Virus record (IMG/VR): IMGVR_UViG_3300044846_005229
Coordinates: 1-64,000 of that record
Reading direction: 5' to 3' (one strand)
Length of the DNA stretch: 64,000 bases
DNA from: a virus
Shown: positions 25,436-34,905 of the stretch, one piece after another
Layout: every line of letters starts with the position of its first letter
How positions within the stretch are numbered: position 1 is the first letter of the stretch
Notes under the pieces: generated by a model
What the model was told of the DNA's origin: nothing
What the model saw: the letters and a program-made list of their open reading frames with translations, nothing else
Database searches by the model: none
Translations under genes and position numbers: made by a program

Positions 25436-28400
25436 TTATGCGTAATGGTTTCTCATTTGTTCAACTGCCATGCTAAGCCTCGTTACGACAATAGTTGCCA
25501 GTTCTTCTGGGTCTTGGCCCGGTTGTTGATAGATGGTGATAGGGGCATTTATATTCATTCCTCCAAATCCCTCTGAGGAGTTCATGGTGTAGGTAGCTAC
25601 CTTAGCCCCGGCAGGCATCATTTTTTTCTCCCAGGCTTCTGCTTGTTGGCGGGTAGAGAAAAACGCAGGATTTGACGAACCTGGGGCCATGGCCACGCTA
25701 CCTTTGCCGGATAAGTCCTGTTGGGTGTACTGCCGTAGATACTGGTCATACATTTTTTTCAGTGTGTCATAGGACTTCACTGGTTGATTATAATAGCTTT
25801 TACCGGATAAAGTTGGGAATGATGCCCACTCCGGTGCTAATTTATTAATGGATGAGGGAGAAAAATCAAATGAAGATAAATTTATACCTCTGCGGGCTAT
25901 TAATTGCAAAGCCATTCTATCTTGATCAACTTCTGTAAAGCGACCACCACCTAAACTCTTGTATGTGTCTGGCATTATCTGGTAAGCCCCAGCCGCAGCA
26001 GATGCGTACCCCCCCGACCTTATAACTTTGTCTGGGTGCCTAGACATGTCGGAAAACATACTTCCTCCAAATAAAGTTTGATAGCCCCTTGGGCCGGACG
26101 TTCCTTCCGCAAATCTAATTACCGATAATAGGGCTTTAAGTTTGGGGGACAATGACCCCATTGCTATGGTGCCAGATGATCCGGCCAGCAAATCCAGACC
26201 CATTAGACTACGGGATGAACTACTAGCCTGTTCATTCTTCAGGGTGGTGCTAATCTGCTCCAAAGCAAATAACATACTATTTAGAATATCCATCTTGTTG
26301 CTAATTACAAAGAGGGCCGACTTTAGATTGCCTAAGGTAGTTGCGGATGTTTGGGTATTTTTTGCGGTTCTGGCGGTTTCAGTTGCGGTTCTGGCGGTGT
26401 TGGGGTTGATTTTGGCTATGTTTGTTGCTGTCTGGACATTGGATGTTGCGGCAGCAGTTATTTGAGCTGGAGACGGCCCCCCGGTGGCAGAAGTAGTTGA
26501 GCCACTTGGTTTTCCACCTAATATGGCCTTGGCTTCTTCTATGTAAGCCTTCAGTTCAACAATTCTATAAATGTCTAAGTTCTTTTTGGTATTAATTTCT
26601 GCTTGGGCCCCCGTAATACCTGATTTCAGGACACCAGACCCCCTTAAACTATCGTTATAGGCATTGATTCTGGCCCTACTTGACATTTCCCCACGTTTGG
26701 CTTCATCAAAATCTTTCCAAGCCCCTGGCTGATTGAATTTCATTCTAACCCAAGCCAAAAGGGTAGCTAACCCCTTGAGTCCCATCTCTAGTGCCTGGAA
26801 AGCCAAAGTAAAAGGGGCCATGGCTATCCCCATAGCATTTATTCCAGGAACTGCTTTACCAAGAGCCCTACTCAAATCTCCGAATAATTTAAAAACGATC
26901 TCAACAGATTTCATCAACCCCTGGAAAGAACCCCAAATGTTCTTAAAAATTTCTGACAGTGGTTTCTCCAACAGTTGCCCAAATTTAGCACCTAATACAG
27001 CACCAAGCAAAGGTCCTACAATGGGAATCCACCCCAACAGCACTGACCCAATTGCAGCGCCAATCGCCGGACCAGCGCCAGATGCCAAAGAGTCAAATAC
27101 ATTCTTCCCTTGAAACAAAGAAATTATAGTCTGCAACGCAGCCCCAAATAAAAGGAGTCTCCCTGAAAGCCCTCTGAAGGTTTCTCCGATTTTAGCTATG
27201 TTGGTGGCCGCTACACCCCGAGCTAATCCCCCTATATTAGCAGCCCCCCCCATAGCTAACCCTGATACCGACCGGGCCAACCCCAAACCAACCGACCGTG
27301 GTGCGCCGGAAATAACCCCCGGTAAACCCCTGACAGTAGCCGAAGCCCTGGCCATTAACCTAGGGGCTGCACCCAAACCCCTCTCAATAAAGGTTCCAAG
27401 CCTACCAAATAATGATAACAATCCGAAAGTAATAATCTGCTGAATGATGGGCATACCGACAGTTAATGCTGCCAATATGGACATTTGCATCGGGGCAGCT
27501 TGGAACAAGGTTTGTATCGTATTGCCAATTACCTTAAAGAGGGACTCAAATACTAACTTAACTCCTTCAGACCCTTTAGTCGCTTTCCAACCTTCAGCCA
27601 AACCTTCGGCGAATGGCCCTGTCGCCACAATATTTGTAGCTCCGGACATAATGTCGCCTAGCATTTTGATGGTTGATCCAATGGCACCGCCAATGGTTTT
27701 ACCGATGAAATAGGGGAAATCTGTCTGGAATAGTTTTGCGAATAGGTCTTTAGTGATTCCCGCCAAATCCGCATTTGGCCTCATTAATTTTTCCCTGACG
27801 CCGTAGAATCCCTTTAAACCAAACTTATCGTCGAGGACCCTAATAAAATTAGTTAAGGCCAGAACAAAACCTCTTGCACCAGCCGTCTTCTTAATTGCTT
27901 GCCCTGCGGGGGAATTTAAACCCATACTATTGGCAATATTTTCGAATCCCTTGGTGTAGTAAATAAAGTTCCTATAAAAATCTTGAGCCGCATTCATCAT
28001 GGGCATCATCAACTCAGCAATACTCCTCAATGGGTCCCAAATTTGGGGCAGTATCGCCGTCAACTCACTAAGTGGCAAACCGAAACCCTTTATGATTTTA
28101 GAAATTATTTCAAATAAACTATAGTCTTCTTCTGCTGCTAGTGCCGCATCTTTAACCACTTGCCCTTGTTTATTTAGGTAACGACCATACTCATCAATTG
28201 ACTTGCCAATTTTACCAAATTTTCTACCAAGACCAAATAGACCTACCTCCGGGTCTAAGAAGGAAGATCTAAACGCTTCGAGGAAACCACTTGTCGAGTT
28301 TTTATATGCCTGAATGACCTCATTTGGTAGGATCATGTCAAGCAATTCCATGACGACTCTAACCCGGTCAGGCCCCCCTGCTTTTGTGGCCGCTAGTTTC

Positions 28401-29422
28401 TTCTGCATCTCCGGGTCTTGGAATGCGCCTGTAAAGATAGGGTTGTTCCTAAAGGCTACATATTTTTGGAACATCTTCGGACCAATAGCCGGGGCATTAA
28501 TCAATTGTTCGATGAGCTGGGGGGTTCCCAAAGGTGATTTAGTTGGGTTGCCCATACCAATCAATACGGACTTCTCTGTTAACTTCTGGATTAGAACTCC
28601 CAAAGAATCCATCTTATCGCCAACTTTAGCCCCAAACTCCTGGCCCAATTTTGTGAACCCCTTTGGGTCATTTCCCATTGCGGTCATTACCGTGTCAGAG
28701 AGCAACTTCCCCTGCTTAACGTAATCTTCAGTGGCCCCTGGTAAAGCAGCAGCAGATTGTGCGAGCTTGTAGTTAATTCTCTGCAGTTCTCTCATTGCTG
28801 AAGAGAAGTTTGGGAACATGTTCAGCCCCTTACGTTGACTGATGGCAAACAAACCCCCAGCAGCCTGGATATCTGACATTTCATCTTTAATTCGTTCCCC
28901 AAATGCGCTTGCAAAATACTGGAAGGGTTTCTCCATTAGGTTGACACCCATTTGGAAGCCGCTCAGTATGGCCCCGGAAATTGTGTTGGCAATCTGGTAG
29001 CCCACGATCTGTGAGGCGAACCCATCACCACCATATCCACCACGGCCATAGCCCCTTCTACCATATCCACCACCGCCCCCGGTAGAGCGACCACCACCAC
29101 CATAACCACCACCACCACTGCTACGTTGAGTCTGATTCAATCTTTGGGCAGCAGCATTGGCAGCATTGAGGGCCCTGGTATAGCTATTCATTGCTGTAGT
29201 AGCTGCCCTTAGTTGAGGTGCCCTAGACGACAATGAGTTGTTGAAGTTCCTACTATTGGTTGTCAATTGAGCCATCTGAGTATTCAGTGGCGCCACAGCT
29301 TGACCCAGGGTTTGGAAGTTTGTCCGTAGTTGGTTTAAGGCACTGTTAATCCGGTTTAACTCGGGAGTAATATTATCAGTAAAATTCCCGATTAAGGTAA
29401 ATTGTCTTTGTGTATTACTCAT
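25436..29422 (-). CDS. Tape measure protein with C-terminal muramidase domain
   Basis: Product of 1328 residues. The N-terminal 150 residues are helical with a Gly/Tyr/Arg-rich stretch. The middle (about residues 630-900) holds hydrophobic segments, including AIGAAIGSVLLGWIPIVGPL, that resemble membrane-inserting tape measure regions. The C-terminus (~1120-1260) is a lysozyme-like domain: AVIRFAEGT-type start (SVIRFAEGTSG, likely catalytic Glu), YQTLFGGSMF, and AAAGAYQIMPDTY, as in GH104-type lysozymes. It would set tail length (roughly 200 nm at 0.15 nm per residue) and digest peptidoglycan at DNA entry. It overlaps the next gene by 4 nt. Confidence 0.85.
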   Translation of the reverse strand: MSNTQRQFTLIGNFTDNITPELNRINSALNQLRTNFQTLGQAVAPLNTQMAQLTTNSRNFNNSLSSRAPQLRAATTAMNSYTRALNAANAAAQRLNQTQRSSGGGGYGGGGRSTGGGGGYGRRGYGRGGYGGDGFASQIVGYQIANTISGAILSGFQMGVNLMEKPFQYFASAFGERIKDEMSDIQAAGGLFAISQRKGLNMFPNFSSAMRELQRINYKLAQSAAALPGATEDYVKQGKLLSDTVMTAMGNDPKGFTKLGQEFGAKVGDKMDSLGVLIQKLTEKSVLIGMGNPTKSPLGTPQLIEQLINAPAIGPKMFQKYVAFRNNPIFTGAFQDPEMQKKLAATKAGGPDRVRVVMELLDMILPNEVIQAYKNSTSGFLEAFRSSFLDPEVGLFGLGRKFGKIGKSIDEYGRYLNKQGQVVKDAALAAEEDYSLFEIISKIIKGFGLPLSELTAILPQIWDPLRSIAELMMPMMNAAQDFYRNFIYYTKGFENIANSMGLNSPAGQAIKKTAGARGFVLALTNFIRVLDDKFGLKGFYGVREKLMRPNADLAGITKDLFAKLFQTDFPYFIGKTIGGAIGSTIKMLGDIMSGATNIVATGPFAEGLAEGWKATKGSEGVKLVFESLFKVIGNTIQTLFQAAPMQMSILAALTVGMPIIQQIITFGLLSLFGRLGTFIERGLGAAPRLMARASATVRGLPGVISGAPRSVGLGLARSVSGLAMGGAANIGGLARGVAATNIAKIGETFRGLSGRLLLFGAALQTIISLFQGKNVFDSLASGAGPAIGAAIGSVLLGWIPIVGPLLGAVLGAKFGQLLEKPLSEIFKNIWGSFQGLMKSVEIVFKLFGDLSRALGKAVPGINAMGIAMAPFTLAFQALEMGLKGLATLLAWVRMKFNQPGAWKDFDEAKRGEMSSRARINAYNDSLRGSGVLKSGITGAQAEINTKKNLDIYRIVELKAYIEEAKAILGGKPSGSTTSATGGPSPAQITAAATSNVQTATNIAKINPNTARTATETARTAKNTQTSATTLGNLKSALFVISNKMDILNSMLFALEQISTTLKNEQASSSSRSLMGLDLLAGSSGTIAMGSLSPKLKALLSVIRFAEGTSGPRGYQTLFGGSMFSDMSRHPDKVIRSGGYASAAAGAYQIMPDTYKSLGGGRFTEVDQDRMALQLIARRGINLSSFDFSPSSINKLAPEWASFPTLSGKSYYNQPVKSYDTLKKMYDQYLRQYTQQDLSGKGSVAMAPGSSNPAFFSTRQQAEAWEKKMMPAGAKVATYTMNSSEGFGGMNINAPITIYQQPGQDPEELATIVVTRLSMAVEQMRNHYA

Positions 29423-30840
29423 CTATTTCCCCCTTGTCTTTGATCCTGAGGGTCTATACCCCCCCTAACATTTGGGTTAGATGCCGGTGTTTGTACGCCC
29501 GCAACCTGTCGGGCAGTTTCATTATTACTGGAAAGTAATTTAGAGACAGCATCAGACACAGCAGGCAAAATCGACGTTCGCCCAATTAACGCAATATTGG
29601 CAAGATCCCTGCCACTAGTAACCTGATAAGGTGGCACCTGAACAAATGAAACGTCAACCGTAGCCCTCGTTGTACTTCCCGATAAATCCCTCATCAATTC
29701 CTTTACATTAACGCTCTTAATCACAAAGTACCCGCCATCAGCACCGTTCAACCCATTTCCATACAGTTTATTATTTGCCTGGACGTAATAGACTGGGACT
29801 TTAATGTATTTGTTTTTGGTATCTAGGGCGAAATTCATTAAATTTTCTAATCTAGCAATTTTATCCTCAACTGACCTGCCCCTTGAAAAACCCTCCACAA
29901 GGGCATCTGACAGTGTAAGGTCTCTCATGCTTTTTGACCCCGAGATAACGGGCGGCTGATTAGTACCAAACATAGGGACACGCTCGACTTGGGCTTCACT
30001 GTTCCATGAGATACTTTCCGGAGCACAAATGAAATTCCAACCACCAGAGAGTGACTCCGCGAGAGACACACTAAGGTCAGAATTTGCAAAAAGATCCCCT
30101 AAAGGTAACCCCCCAGAACCTGACAAGTAATTAAAAAATTCTTCACTCCCTACTAAGGAAAACTTACCTTTAAAATCAGGCAGAGACAAGGCAAGATCCA
30201 TCTCCTTAGAGAAAGCGGCAGCCGTGTCAAAATTTGATGCCGCTATATAACCCCCTGACGTTTCAGCAAAGGCCTCCCTAGCATTTAAACTTGCTTTTGA
30301 TTTTGGATTAACTAACCAAGATGCAGATTCCCTAGCAGCCCCTGAAAGAGCTGGTATAATAGAAAAAGTTACATCAGGTCCATTTAACCCCTTTGTGAAA
30401 ATTGTAGACCCATAATTAGCTACTGGTTCATTGGATGCGCCTGGAAACCACCTGCTGGATTTCCCGCTACCTACTGCTACTCCACTTATGTCCCCCAATA
30501 GATTCTGAAATACGTTACTAGCTGCAGTCTGAGCTAAATTTATTCCAATATTCCCTAAAACTCCCCCTTCCCCTGATGGTGATAAAGTATCAGTCAAAAA
30601 TTGATTGAAAAGTTGTCCCCCAGCAGAAAGAGCGCTCCTCTCGATTGATGGCAGAATATTATCGAATGCTGTAGGCTCCACCCCGAGAATCTGTCTCCAT
30701 TCCTCTGGAGTTACTTGATTCAATGCGACGTTAATAACAGACCCGCCTAAAGTTTGAACTATGCTATTCCCTAAGCTATTAATGGCCCCATTAGCCGTAA
30801 TGGGGAATGTAGGGATCACCCCACCAGAAAAATTAGCCAT
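29419..30840 (-). CDS. Tail tip / baseplate protein
   Basis: Product of 473 residues from the ATG at 30840; the frame is open to 30849, but TGATG coupling with the upstream stop favours 30840. The N-terminal half is low in charge and Ser/Gly-rich; the C-terminal half (~residues 280-410) contains FICAPESISWNSEAQVERVP and a strand-rich domain with VYYVQANNKLY, as in tail-tube-adaptor or LysM-linked baseplate proteins. It lies between the upstream gene at 31496 and the tape measure gene. The exact family is not certain. Confidence 0.55.
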   Translation of the reverse strand: MANFSGGVIPTFPITANGAINSLGNSIVQTLGGSVINVALNQVTPEEWRQILGVEPTAFDNILPSIERSALSAGGQLFNQFLTDTLSPSGEGGVLGNIGINLAQTAASNVFQNLLGDISGVAVGSGKSSRWFPGASNEPVANYGSTIFTKGLNGPDVTFSIIPALSGAARESASWLVNPKSKASLNAREAFAETSGGYIAASNFDTAAAFSKEMDLALSLPDFKGKFSLVGSEEFFNYLSGSGGLPLGDLFANSDLSVSLAESLSGGWNFICAPESISWNSEAQVERVPMFGTNQPPVISGSKSMRDLTLSDALVEGFSRGRSVEDKIARLENLMNFALDTKNKYIKVPVYYVQANNKLYGNGLNGADGGYFVIKSVNVKELMRDLSGSTTRATVDVSFVQVPPYQVTSGRDLANIALIGRTSILPAVSDAVSKLLSSNNETARQVAGVQTPASNPNVRGGIDPQDQRQGGNR

Positions 30841-31496
30841 CAGGACCACCCCCTATTGCGTACTTTTCGGTGTTGGGGCGCCTTCTTCTTATTTTTTATG
30901 TCGGTGTTCTTTTCTAAGGAATCCAACGATTTCTCGTCCATCCTATAGGTACACACCCAGCCCTGCTCAGTAGGTAAGATCTCAAATAGGAACTTGTATT
31001 TATCAAATTTAAATGAACCAGAAAAGGTTCCGTCCTCGTCCTGTAGGAAATTATTCTTTGGAGACGGAAAATTCCCGGACCTATCCCTTATCGTATCCAC
31101 CTTCTCACCAAACACACTATAAATCACCGCTGACAGAACCTTCTGGGCTCTTTCAGACGAACTCAAATTATCTTCAACAAAGTCTAATGATTCCTCTTGT
31201 CCATTAGAAAAAATACCACCCAAGTCAAGGTGCTCTATGGATTCAGGATCAGGCCAAAAATCAGGCTCTACTTTACTTAGCAATTCGATGGCTTCATCTA
31301 GCTCCCAATTTTCTAACTCACCATCTATAGAAAACTTAGAAAAAGCCGACAGCAACGATACATCCCCATCCTGGAAGCAATGGCTAAAATGCTCAGAGTA
31401 AGTCTCAGGAACGCATTCAAAATCCCCACGACTAGCTTCGTAAAGAAGACGAGCCATAGGGAGTGCTTTTGCTAGGTATGCTGAATCGGGATTCAT
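30840..31496 (-). CDS. Unknown acidic protein at the head of the tail operon
   Basis: Product of 218 residues, acidic in the first 130 residues and basic at the C-terminus (KNKKKAPQHRKVRNRG). No family recognised. It lies directly upstream of the baseplate and tape measure genes and carries a GGGTAAAA motif 23 nt upstream, so it heads a late operon. This is where a tail assembly chaperone is often found, but I see no frameshift signal. Confidence 0.5.
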   Translation of the reverse strand: MNPDSAYLAKALPMARLLYEASRGDFECVPETYSEHFSHCFQDGDVSLLSAFSKFSIDGELENWELDEAIELLSKVEPDFWPDPESIEHLDLGGIFSNGQEESLDFVEDNLSSSERAQKVLSAVIYSVFGEKVDTIRDRSGNFPSPKNNFLQDEDGTFSGSFKFDKYKFLFEILPTEQGWVCTYRMDEKSLDSLEKNTDIKNKKKAPQHRKVRNRGWS

Positions 31497-31519
31497 TCAT
31501 TGATGTTTATCTAAAGGAG

Positions 31520-31527
31520 TTTTACCC
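31520..31527 (-). promoter_or_regulatory. GGGTAAAA motif, candidate late promoter
   Basis: Minus-strand GGGTAAAA, 23 nt before the ATG at 31496. It heads the operon 31496-23517 with the tail proteins. Confidence 0.6.
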
Positions 31528-31595
31528 CCCCTACCCATGGTTACCAGAACAAAATACCAAGAGTCAAATACCCAATGTCAAATACCAGACACCAA

Positions 31596-32564
31596 TCAAG
31601 TAGAAACCGGAATTTCCAAACAAATCTTAGCAAAGGCCTTTACTGCCTGGTCGTAATGGTCGTTCCTAGTATTATGCTCAGGATTGTTGATTTCGGAATA
31701 AAAAGCTTTGTCCCATAGCAACTCATCGATGTTCCATTTAGGGTTTGGTTCACACAAGTCAAACAACTCGATAGGGCTACCCTTAACAGCATTATCGCAC
31801 ATGTCACCGGCAGCAGCTTTATGTTTAGCTAGTTCCCTAGGGTGCCCAATGTCAACTTTCATCCTATGTTTAGCCCACTCAGCAACGCCAATTTCCCCGT
31901 TAAGTTGCTCTTGGATTTTTTCATTGGGGCGACATGCTCGTGTGTTTGAGAAGTAAATTTGGTTCTTATCATCGCACAACTGAGTCCAATCTCTATCAAC
32001 AGTGTGAAGCAAGATTTGGCGTTTGTGAATAACGTCGTTGGGTTCCCCCTTGTGGGATGCCCTACAGATACTGCCTGCTATGTCATCAGCTTCATAACCA
32101 AGACGCCAAAACCACGGAAAATACATTTGGCAGTAATTCCTACCTTCATTGTAGACAAACCAGAATGCATCTGATTTCTCACTCCGTGTCCCTTTATAGT
32201 GAGTGGCAAGTTCTTTGACATCGACTCCCCCAGCTGCCGCATAATCGACCCATGCTTGTTGAACTACTTCGGATTCTTTCATGAAATCGTCCCTCCAGTA
32301 GTTATTTGTTTCTGGATTGCGATAATCTGCAGCAAACACAATACGGTAAGGGTGTCTCTTCATGAACTGTGGACCGCGATTTACGAAAAGTGCCCAAGCT
32401 CCACGAACCAGCTTCTTTTCGACTTCTTTGCTGAAGGATCCTTCAATTTTTGATTCATACCAACCCAAAACGGCAAAGCACATGACGTTAAAGTCAATGA
32501 CTAGAAGGGGGCTAGGGGAAGTCTTTAAGACGATAGTTTTTTCGAGTTTGGGCCTGTCCGTCAT
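31596..32564 (-). CDS. 5'-3' exonuclease / flap nuclease
   Basis: Product of 322 residues in the FEN/RNase H (PIN-like) family. Metal-binding and helical-arch residues are visible: LLVIDFNVM, YEADDIAG with paired acidic residues, HTVDRDWTQL, and AGDMCDNAVKG (a GDxxDN-type H3TH motif). It would remove RNA primers or flaps during replication. It lies at the end of the operon 34259 to 31596 after ThyX and a small gene; start and stop overlap by 4 nt with the upstream gene. Confidence 0.8.
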   Translation of the reverse strand: MTDRPKLEKTIVLKTSPSPLLVIDFNVMCFAVLGWYESKIEGSFSKEVEKKLVRGAWALFVNRGPQFMKRHPYRIVFAADYRNPETNNYWRDDFMKESEVVQQAWVDYAAAGGVDVKELATHYKGTRSEKSDAFWFVYNEGRNYCQMYFPWFWRLGYEADDIAGSICRASHKGEPNDVIHKRQILLHTVDRDWTQLCDDKNQIYFSNTRACRPNEKIQEQLNGEIGVAEWAKHRMKVDIGHPRELAKHKAAAGDMCDNAVKGSPIELFDLCEPNPKWNIDELLWDKAFYSEINNPEHNTRNDHYDQAVKAFAKICLEIPVST

Positions 32565-32788
32565 CTTGGCATGGGGAGATCAATGTAGTGTGTTGGAAGT
32601 CCGACTTCCTGCTCTTGGAATCTGGAGTCTGGGAGGCTTAGCCATTCCCCGGACCTGAATTCCCACACATCACAATCTACCATGGAGAAAGTTCCGTCAT
32701 TGGCAGGGAATGCTACGATGTAGTCTTTGTCTGTTGTGGGATAATCTTCGGCGATTTTCCAAAATCCTTTTACGATCTGATTGTTCAT
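32561..32788 (-). CDS. Small unknown protein
   Basis: Product of 75 residues, coupled by ATGA-type overlaps to ThyX upstream and the flap nuclease downstream. It has a W-rich, beta-type sequence (DCDVWEFRSGEWLSLPD). A similar motif occurs in small cyanophage proteins of unknown function. Confidence 0.55.
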   Translation of the reverse strand: MNNQIVKGFWKIAEDYPTTDKDYIVAFPANDGTFSMVDCDVWEFRSGEWLSLPDSRFQEQEVGLPTHYIDLPMPR

Positions 32789-33630
32789 TGATTTGAGAGT
32801 TGACTTTGAAGCGTAGTTACTATGGACTTGAGGTCTTCAATTTCCTCGTGCAGGATGGAGATTTCCCCCTTAAGCTTGGCAATTTGCTCATCGTGTTCCT
32901 TATCCTTGTAGAGAAGGCTGCCTGTTTGGGGATCAAACAACGAATCGTAAATCGTAGGGAATTGAGTCGCAAACACCGAACGTACAGCTCTGGCAAGTTC
33001 TACGTGTTCCCACTGAGCTACCCCTTGATCGTCCCTTACGTTGATGTAATGGATGAAAGAACGAACGTTACCGGTGATATAGAGACGGGTATATACACCT
33101 TCAGGGAGAACAAAACGTGCTAGTTCTTTGGCGATACCCCGATCAAGAAGATTATTGTAAGCAGTGATAGCAGCTTTGTAAGCAAACTCAAACTCAGCCC
33201 ACATGAAGTCAGTTAGACTATTATCTTCGGCGACAAAACTATTTTGCCGGTTCTTGGTATCCTGAACTCTCGCTTCTTCGGGCATGTAGAATAGGTCCTT
33301 GTAGGTAGGGAGACCATTGGTGTAGTTCCCCATGAAACCTTGATCTTCATACCTCCCAGAAAATTGCTGAAAGCAAAAAGACCGGTGCCTTAGTGCCTGA
33401 ATTGAGATAGCCAGAGGGGTGATGACTTCGACTGACATTGTCGCATTTTCAAACACACTCCAATGTCCATGTTTAGCGCAATGCTTTAGTAGACCCGAGA
33501 TTTTAGGGTTGCTTTGATCTTTGCTTGTCACCCTCGCAATGTATGCAATGTGCTCCTCAGCATTGGGGGTAACGGTAACGAGACGGGACTTGCTAGACCC
33601 CTCAATAAACCAGGGATTGTTATTTTCCAT
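32785..33630 (-). CDS. thyX: Flavin-dependent thymidylate synthase
   Basis: Product of 281 residues from the ATG at 33630; a TTG four codons upstream overlaps the previous stop. The ThyX signature is RHRSFCFQQFSGRYE, diverged from the canonical RHRxxSxNExSxR. The rest matches ThyX, for example ARFVLPEGVYTRLYITGNVR. It methylates dUMP, made by dCMP deaminase at 16842-17318, to dTMP. A ~45-residue coiled coil is appended at the C-terminus. It is co-transcribed with the exonuclease upstream. Confidence 0.85.
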   Translation of the reverse strand: MENNNPWFIEGSSKSRLVTVTPNAEEHIAYIARVTSKDQSNPKISGLLKHCAKHGHWSVFENATMSVEVITPLAISIQALRHRSFCFQQFSGRYEDQGFMGNYTNGLPTYKDLFYMPEEARVQDTKNRQNSFVAEDNSLTDFMWAEFEFAYKAAITAYNNLLDRGIAKELARFVLPEGVYTRLYITGNVRSFIHYINVRDDQGVAQWEHVELARAVRSVFATQFPTIYDSLFDPQTGSLLYKDKEHDEQIAKLKGEISILHEEIEDLKSIVTTLQSQLSNQ

Positions 33631-33638
33631 TAGTAAAT

Positions 33639-34259
33639 TCAAAAATTCAAATCAATTTCATCTGCGCTGGCTTTAGCCGGATCGTACAAACCAGACATTA
33701 ATTCCAGTACTTTTAAGGTGGAAAGACAGTCGGACATGGCATCGTGCGCCGGAAGTGCTGAGAGATTTGGCAACCTTTGCCACTTAAATCCATCCTTCTT
33801 ATCGCTCCACTCACCACTCCACTCCGAGTATCTATCCATGGCACAGGATACTCCTGAAGTCTTAGGGGGTTCGAGATTGTACTTCTTGTACAGGTGCCAT
33901 AAAAGCTTCAAGTCAAAATCCGCGTTATAGGCAATAAGGTGCTTGCCATCGAGGATAAACGACAGCATTTTGGCGATTTGCGGAAAAATCGGGGCATCCA
34001 TAACCATTTCATTGGTGATTCCGTGGATGTCGATTAGCTCTTGTGATAGTGGCTTACTCGGCTTCACAAGCATAGAAAAGGTTGGGCGACCCTGCATGTT
34101 GACGACAGAGATTTGCACGACTTCCGTATCAGGGCCCTTGCTGAGGATGCCAGTGGTCTCAACGTCCAGGATTAGGGATTTTCTGTCCCCTAGGCGCTCG
34201 TTAGCCCAATTTTCTGAGTTTTTCTTAAACTCTGCTAGTTTTTCTTCTGATGGTTTCAT
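33639..34259 (-). CDS. DnaQ-like 3'-5' exonuclease
   Basis: Product of 206 residues of the DEDDh family: Exo I in LILDVETTG, Exo II in IAYNADFDLKLLW, and Exo III with HDAMSDCLSTL (His and Asp). It would serve proofreading or processing of DNA or RNA. It heads the operon with thyX, a small gene and the flap nuclease; the promoter lies 22-49 nt upstream. Confidence 0.82.
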   Translation of the reverse strand: MKPSEEKLAEFKKNSENWANERLGDRKSLILDVETTGILSKGPDTEVVQISVVNMQGRPTFSMLVKPSKPLSQELIDIHGITNEMVMDAPIFPQIAKMLSFILDGKHLIAYNADFDLKLLWHLYKKYNLEPPKTSGVSCAMDRYSEWSGEWSDKKDGFKWQRLPNLSALPAHDAMSDCLSTLKVLELMSGLYDPAKASADEIDLNF

Positions 34260-34280
34260 TTTTGAGGTTTACTCATTGCT

Positions 34281-34308
34281 ATTGTAGCAAGTTGCCATGG
34301 AAAGTCAA
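34281..34308 (-). promoter_or_regulatory. Sigma-70-type promoter
   Basis: Minus strand: TTGACT (34303-34308), 16 nt, TACAAT (34281-34286). Same flanks as the hli promoter. It precedes the exonuclease/thyX/flap nuclease operon, and its -35 box overlaps the stop codon of the gene at 34305. Confidence 0.72.
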
Positions 34309-34484
34309 TGCTCTTCCTCGTACTCCCTGCCGATTCGCTCTCTCCACTCTAAAACCTTAGTGAAAGCATTGATTAGATCCGTAGAGAAACCTCTTACGTG
34401 CTCTATTTCCTCGGGGCCATCCCAAAGCTCAAACTCATAGTATTCTTTGCCGTTGGAGAAGCCGTTTTTAATTTCGATTTTCAT
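34305..34484 (-). CDS. Small conserved protein
   Basis: Product of 59 residues from the ATG at 34484 (MKIEIKNG); the frame is open to 34538 but overlaps the upstream gene. It has a beta strand then helix with ELWDGPEEIEHVRGF and VLEWRERIGREY, a pattern I associate with small cyanobacterial and phage proteins of unknown role. Confidence 0.5.
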   Translation of the reverse strand: MKIEIKNGFSNGKEYYEFELWDGPEEIEHVRGFSTDLINAFTKVLEWRERIGREYEEEH

Positions 34485-34845
34485 GATTAACTTTTGGTAG
34501 AATTCCGTAATCAGTTGACCCAAATAATCCCCTATCAATTGATTTACCCCCCATCCTTCTGTAAGGGTAGACCAACCCGGTGAATCTTATTCGTTCGTTT
34601 TGGCTAGGTAACTTACCTATTTGCTGTAATTGCTTTTTAAGTATCCACATGTGGTCAATAGCTATAGATTCCCCAAATGGCACTGGGGTGACAATGAGAT
34701 TAACAAGTAAGATGGAATCAAGATCTTTCCTCTTCTCATGACATTTGAATTCTTTCACCCTACCAGAGCATTCCACGGTGGTCCCATTTAAGAACTCAAG
34801 GTCGGTTCTTTGTCGGATTACGGAGTTTGACATAGTACCACTCAC
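34468..34845 (-). CDS. Possible OB-fold nucleic-acid-binding protein
   Basis: Product of 125 residues; the first 30 may be unstructured. Strands VECSGRVKEFKC, LDSILLVNLIVTPV, and RIRFTGLVYPYRRM suggest a compact beta barrel such as an OB fold, but the match is loose. It overlaps the next gene by 17 nt. It is divergent from the HNH-like gene at 34906. Confidence 0.4.
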   Translation of the reverse strand: MSGTMSNSVIRQRTDLEFLNGTTVECSGRVKEFKCHEKRKDLDSILLVNLIVTPVPFGESIAIDHMWILKKQLQQIGKLPSQNERIRFTGLVYPYRRMGGKSIDRGLFGSTDYGILPKVNHENRN

Positions 34846-34873
34846 TACAGTAGTTATAGCACATACGACTAAG

Positions 34874-34881
34874 GGGTAAAA
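34874..34881 (+). promoter_or_regulatory. GGGTAAAA motif on the plus strand
   Basis: Plus-strand GGGTAAAA ends 24 nt before the ATG at 34906, the only gene on this strand. The same spacing as on the minus strand argues the motif is oriented and functional. Confidence 0.55.
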
Positions 34882-34905
34882 GTATTGTTAGCAAACCAAG
34901 AAACC

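Noticed and set aside
34846-34873. TATAAC between the divergent genes as a minus-strand promoter
   Set aside because: The -10-like box has no -35 box at suitable spacing.
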